Part shown: positions 30,514 through 32,065 of the stretch, in pieces
How the letters are laid out: every line of letters starts with the position of its first letter
Numbering within the stretch: position 1 is the first letter of the stretch
NCBI GenBank assembly: GCA_963615055.1
Contig: CAVEFO010000018.1
Span: forward strand, 1-32,065
Direction: 5' to 3'
Length of the DNA stretch: 32,065 bases
DNA from: UBA1822 sp963615055
GTDB taxonomy: Bacteria; Bacillota; Negativicutes; Veillonellales; Dialisteraceae
Program-made: the position numbers and the translations under genes
The notes under the pieces: model-generated
What the model saw: only the letters and a program-made list of their open reading frames with translations
Database searches by the model: none
Told to the model about the DNA's origin: nothing

Positions 30514-31131
30514 ATGCTCGGACTGCCGAAATCGACGGAAATTTTTCGTCGCCTGCCCAAAAAAGCGCTGTATGAGACCTGCCCCTTGGCGCCAGCCGTG
30601 CGCGCCAAAATCGATGCCGCCGTATCGAAGATGATTCTCGTGAATGAGATCCGCGCGGACAATCCCCAAAGCCAAAGCATTTTCGTCTTGCAAATCCTGC
30701 TCAAAACGCCCAATCCGGACGAAAAAGCCATCGCCGCCATCCCGGCCGCCATCCCGCAGCGGATCGTCTGCGTCCTCACCTACGGTGCCGAAAGCCGCCT
30801 CGCCGTCTACCACACGACATGGCTGGCAACCGAGCGGAAAAAGACGGACACTTGGCCGCTTTCCCTCCGCGGGACGACGACGGATGCCCTCTGGGAACAC
30901 ATCGTCGCCGAGATCGGCGGGATCGCCGAAACGCGGGGAAAGACACTCGAAGAACGGATTGCGCAAGACGCGCGACGAAAGAAACTGGAAAAAGAAATCA
31001 AACACTTGGAGAGACAAGCGCGCGCCGAATGTCAGCCGCACCGGAAATACCGCTTGGTGGAAACCATCAAAGCCGCCCGGGCCGAATGGGAACGCTTGGG
31101 CGCATCATCCGAGCCGAAGGAAAATACTTGA
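30514..31131 (+). CDS. DUF4391 domain protein
   Basis: From the ATG at 30514 (after GAGGTG) the product is 205 residues, opening MLGLPKSTEIFRRLPKKALY, the signature start of DUF4391. The middle has QSIFVLQILLKTPNPDEKAI and a VCVLTYGAESRLAVYHT strand pair. The last 70 residues are a charged helix, probably a coiled coil (ARRKKLEKEIKHLERQARAE). DUF4391 proteins have no known activity but regularly lie between a PLD/Snf2 helicase and a type III Mod gene. Eight bases separate it from the helicase stop, and mod follows 22 bases later. A structural or specificity partner is plausible. Confidence 0.8.
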   Translation: MLGLPKSTEIFRRLPKKALYETCPLAPAVRAKIDAAVSKMILVNEIRADNPQSQSIFVLQILLKTPNPDEKAIAAIPAAIPQRIVCVLTYGAESRLAVYHTTWLATERKKTDTWPLSLRGTTTDALWEHIVAEIGGIAETRGKTLEERIAQDARRKKLEKEIKHLERQARAECQPHRKYRLVETIKAARAEWERLGASSEPKENT

Positions 31132-31153
31132 GAGAATAAAGGAGGAAGATACA

Positions 31154-31975
31154 ATGGAAAATCTGGCTATGCAGACGGCGAATCTTGCCGATGAGAAATT
31201 CAGAGCGCTTGTCGCTCTTTTCCCGAATGCAATCACGGAGACGACGGACGCGGAGGGGCGGGTCGTGCGCGCCATTGATAAGGACATCTTGGCGCAAGAG
31301 ATCGCCACGGCCGTCGTCGAAGGACCAGAGGAGCGCTATCGCTTCACGTGGCCGGACAAGAGGGCGGCGATGGATCTGGCGAATACGCCGACGACGCAGA
31401 CGCTCCGCCCCTGCCGGGAAGAGAGCGTCAATTTCGATACGACGGAAAATCTCTACATCGAGGGCGACAATCTCGACGTCCTGAAGCTTTTGCGCGAAAA
31501 TTATCTCGGCCAAGTGAAAATGATCTACATCGATCCGCCGTACAATACGGGGAGCGATTTCATTTACGATGACGATTTTTCCCAAAGCACGGAAGACTAT
31601 CTCGCGGAAAGCGGCCAATTCGACGAGGCCGGCAACCGCATGGTGAGAAATACGGAAACAAACGGCCGCTTCCACACGGACTGGCTGAATATGATCTACC
31701 CGCGTCTGAAATTGGCAAGAGATTTGCTGACGGAGGACGGGGTTATTTTTATATCGATTGATTACAATGAAAATTACAATATTCGAAAAATATTGAATGA
31801 AATATTTGGAGAGTCGTCTTTCGTTGGAGAAATTTGTTGGGAGTCAAAAACAAAGTCGCAAAATACAGTGACATCATTCAATAAATTGCAACCAAAGACA
31901 GAAATGATTTTAGTGTATTCAAGACTCAGAAAAAAGAGATTTAATTTGATAAAAAAAGGTGATCGTGAATGTTGT
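31154..31975 (+). pseudogene. Type III-like DNA methyltransferase (Mod), truncated by an IS
   Basis: The start ATG follows AAAGGAGGAAG. Residues up to about 273 contain the adenine-methyltransferase motif IV in YIDPPYNTGSDFIYDDDFSQ and FHTDWLNMIYPRLKLARDLL with EDGVIFISIDYNE, typical of beta-class type III Mod subunits (usually 550-700 residues). In this class the target-recognition domain and the SAM-binding FxGxG motif lie further downstream, and both are missing. From 31973 the sequence is IS3 end DNA, which adds about 18 foreign codons up to a stop at 32024-32026. Base composition changes sharply near 31740, from host-like to AT-rich. The remaining product should not bind SAM. Confidence 0.85.
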
Positions 31976-31997
31976 GACCCCCAAAAGTTAGACTTTG

Positions 31998-32034
31998 TTA
32001 GCGAGACACTTTTACTGTCTCGCTAATTTTATTT
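31998..32034 (+). terminator. Hairpin/terminator inside the IS end
   Basis: TTAGCGAGACA and TGTCTCGCTAA form a perfect 11-bp stem with a 7-base loop, followed on the plus strand by TTTTATTT. It would stop transcripts arriving from mod and shield the transposase from outside reading. Confidence 0.65.
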
Positions 32035-32065
32035 AGCCATGAGCTTGAGCCGATATTGGGCCGGG
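32029..32065 (-). CDS. IS3-family transposase ORFB, C-terminal end only
   Basis: The last eleven codons read PAQYRLKLMAK and stop at 32029-32031. This matches the usual end of IS3-family ORFB proteins (SPxQYR...). The DDE integrase domain lies beyond the edge. Its position about 55 bases inside the terminal repeat is normal for the family. Confidence 0.75.
   Translation of the reverse strand, partial: PAQYRLKLMAK

Larger units (their letters stand above)
31973..32065 (-). mobile_element. IS3-family insertion sequence, terminal part (continues beyond the window)
   Basis: The end begins TGTGACCCCCAAAAGTTAGA, typical of the IS150-like branch of IS3. It holds a hairpin (31998-32026) and the 3' end of a transposase gene on the minus strand. 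The inserted copy interrupts mod. The other end and the target duplication lie outside the window. Confidence 0.85.

Noticed and set aside
30644..31153. Mod starting far upstream in the same frame
   Set aside because: This stretch overlaps DUF4391 in another frame; the ATG at 31154 has an AAAGGAGG site and the Mod-like sequence begins there.
27269..31972. DISARM system
   Set aside because: The helicase resembles DrmD in type, but no DUF1998 protein, DrmA-like helicase or separate PLD nuclease is visible, and the methylase is type III-like.

Overview
The window is a bacterial chromosome segment of moderate GC. The organism looks like a Firmicute (Bacillota), plausibly a Negativicute. The evidence is the order L7Ae-like protein, rpsL, rpsG, fusA, tuf; a CIRCE-controlled groESL operon; strong AGGAGG ribosome sites; and a phi3T-type thymidylate synthase. 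The genus is not resolved.

Region 1 (1-4790): the str operon runs on the minus strand from its own promoter near 3530 to the 5' end of tuf at the left edge. Upstream lie a YihY/BrkB membrane protein and a tRNA-Leu(GAG) gene. Region 2 (4976-12391): housekeeping genes. They are an ADP-ribosylglycohydrolase-like protein with lost metal-ligand motifs and a long Lys/Glu/Ser tail, the thyA-folA pair, recQ, upp, and truA behind a 27-codon leader ORF. Region 3 (12581-19140): two paralogous amino-acid-binding lipoproteins behind a promoter with a double ARG-box-like operator, thiD-yfbR, a four-helix-bundle (S23-type) gene between repeat arrays, a DUF2157/GDYXXLXY pair, and a universal stress protein. 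Region 4 (19348-24536): a GT2 glycosyltransferase with a DUF6020-like membrane protein, then groES-groEL. Region 5 (24537-26084): a small accessory patch with palindromic repeats, an IS3-family remnant and a toxin/immunity-like gene pair. Region 6 (26085-32065): an autoinhibited Xre-Fic gene and, divergent from it, a Snf2-type helicase, a DUF4391 protein and a type III-like DNA methyltransferase. The methyltransferase is cut after about 273 codons by an IS3-family element that runs off the right edge.

Functional links: thyA, folA, yfbR, upp and thiD all concern pyrimidine, folate or thiamine-pyrimidine metabolism, but they are not one operon. The helicase, DUF4391 and Mod genes form a candidate anti-phage or restriction-type operon whose Mod is broken here.

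The most striking unexplained structure is a set of intergenic arrays with a strict 7-bp period. One class is CCGTNNN / NNNACGG, the other is AGTTAGC-like. A related 9/10-bp CAAGCCCTT class also occurs. These arrays sit at seven or more gene borders. They often come as inverted pairs, sometimes supply a gene's stop codon, and in one case take the place of a Shine-Dalgarno sequence.
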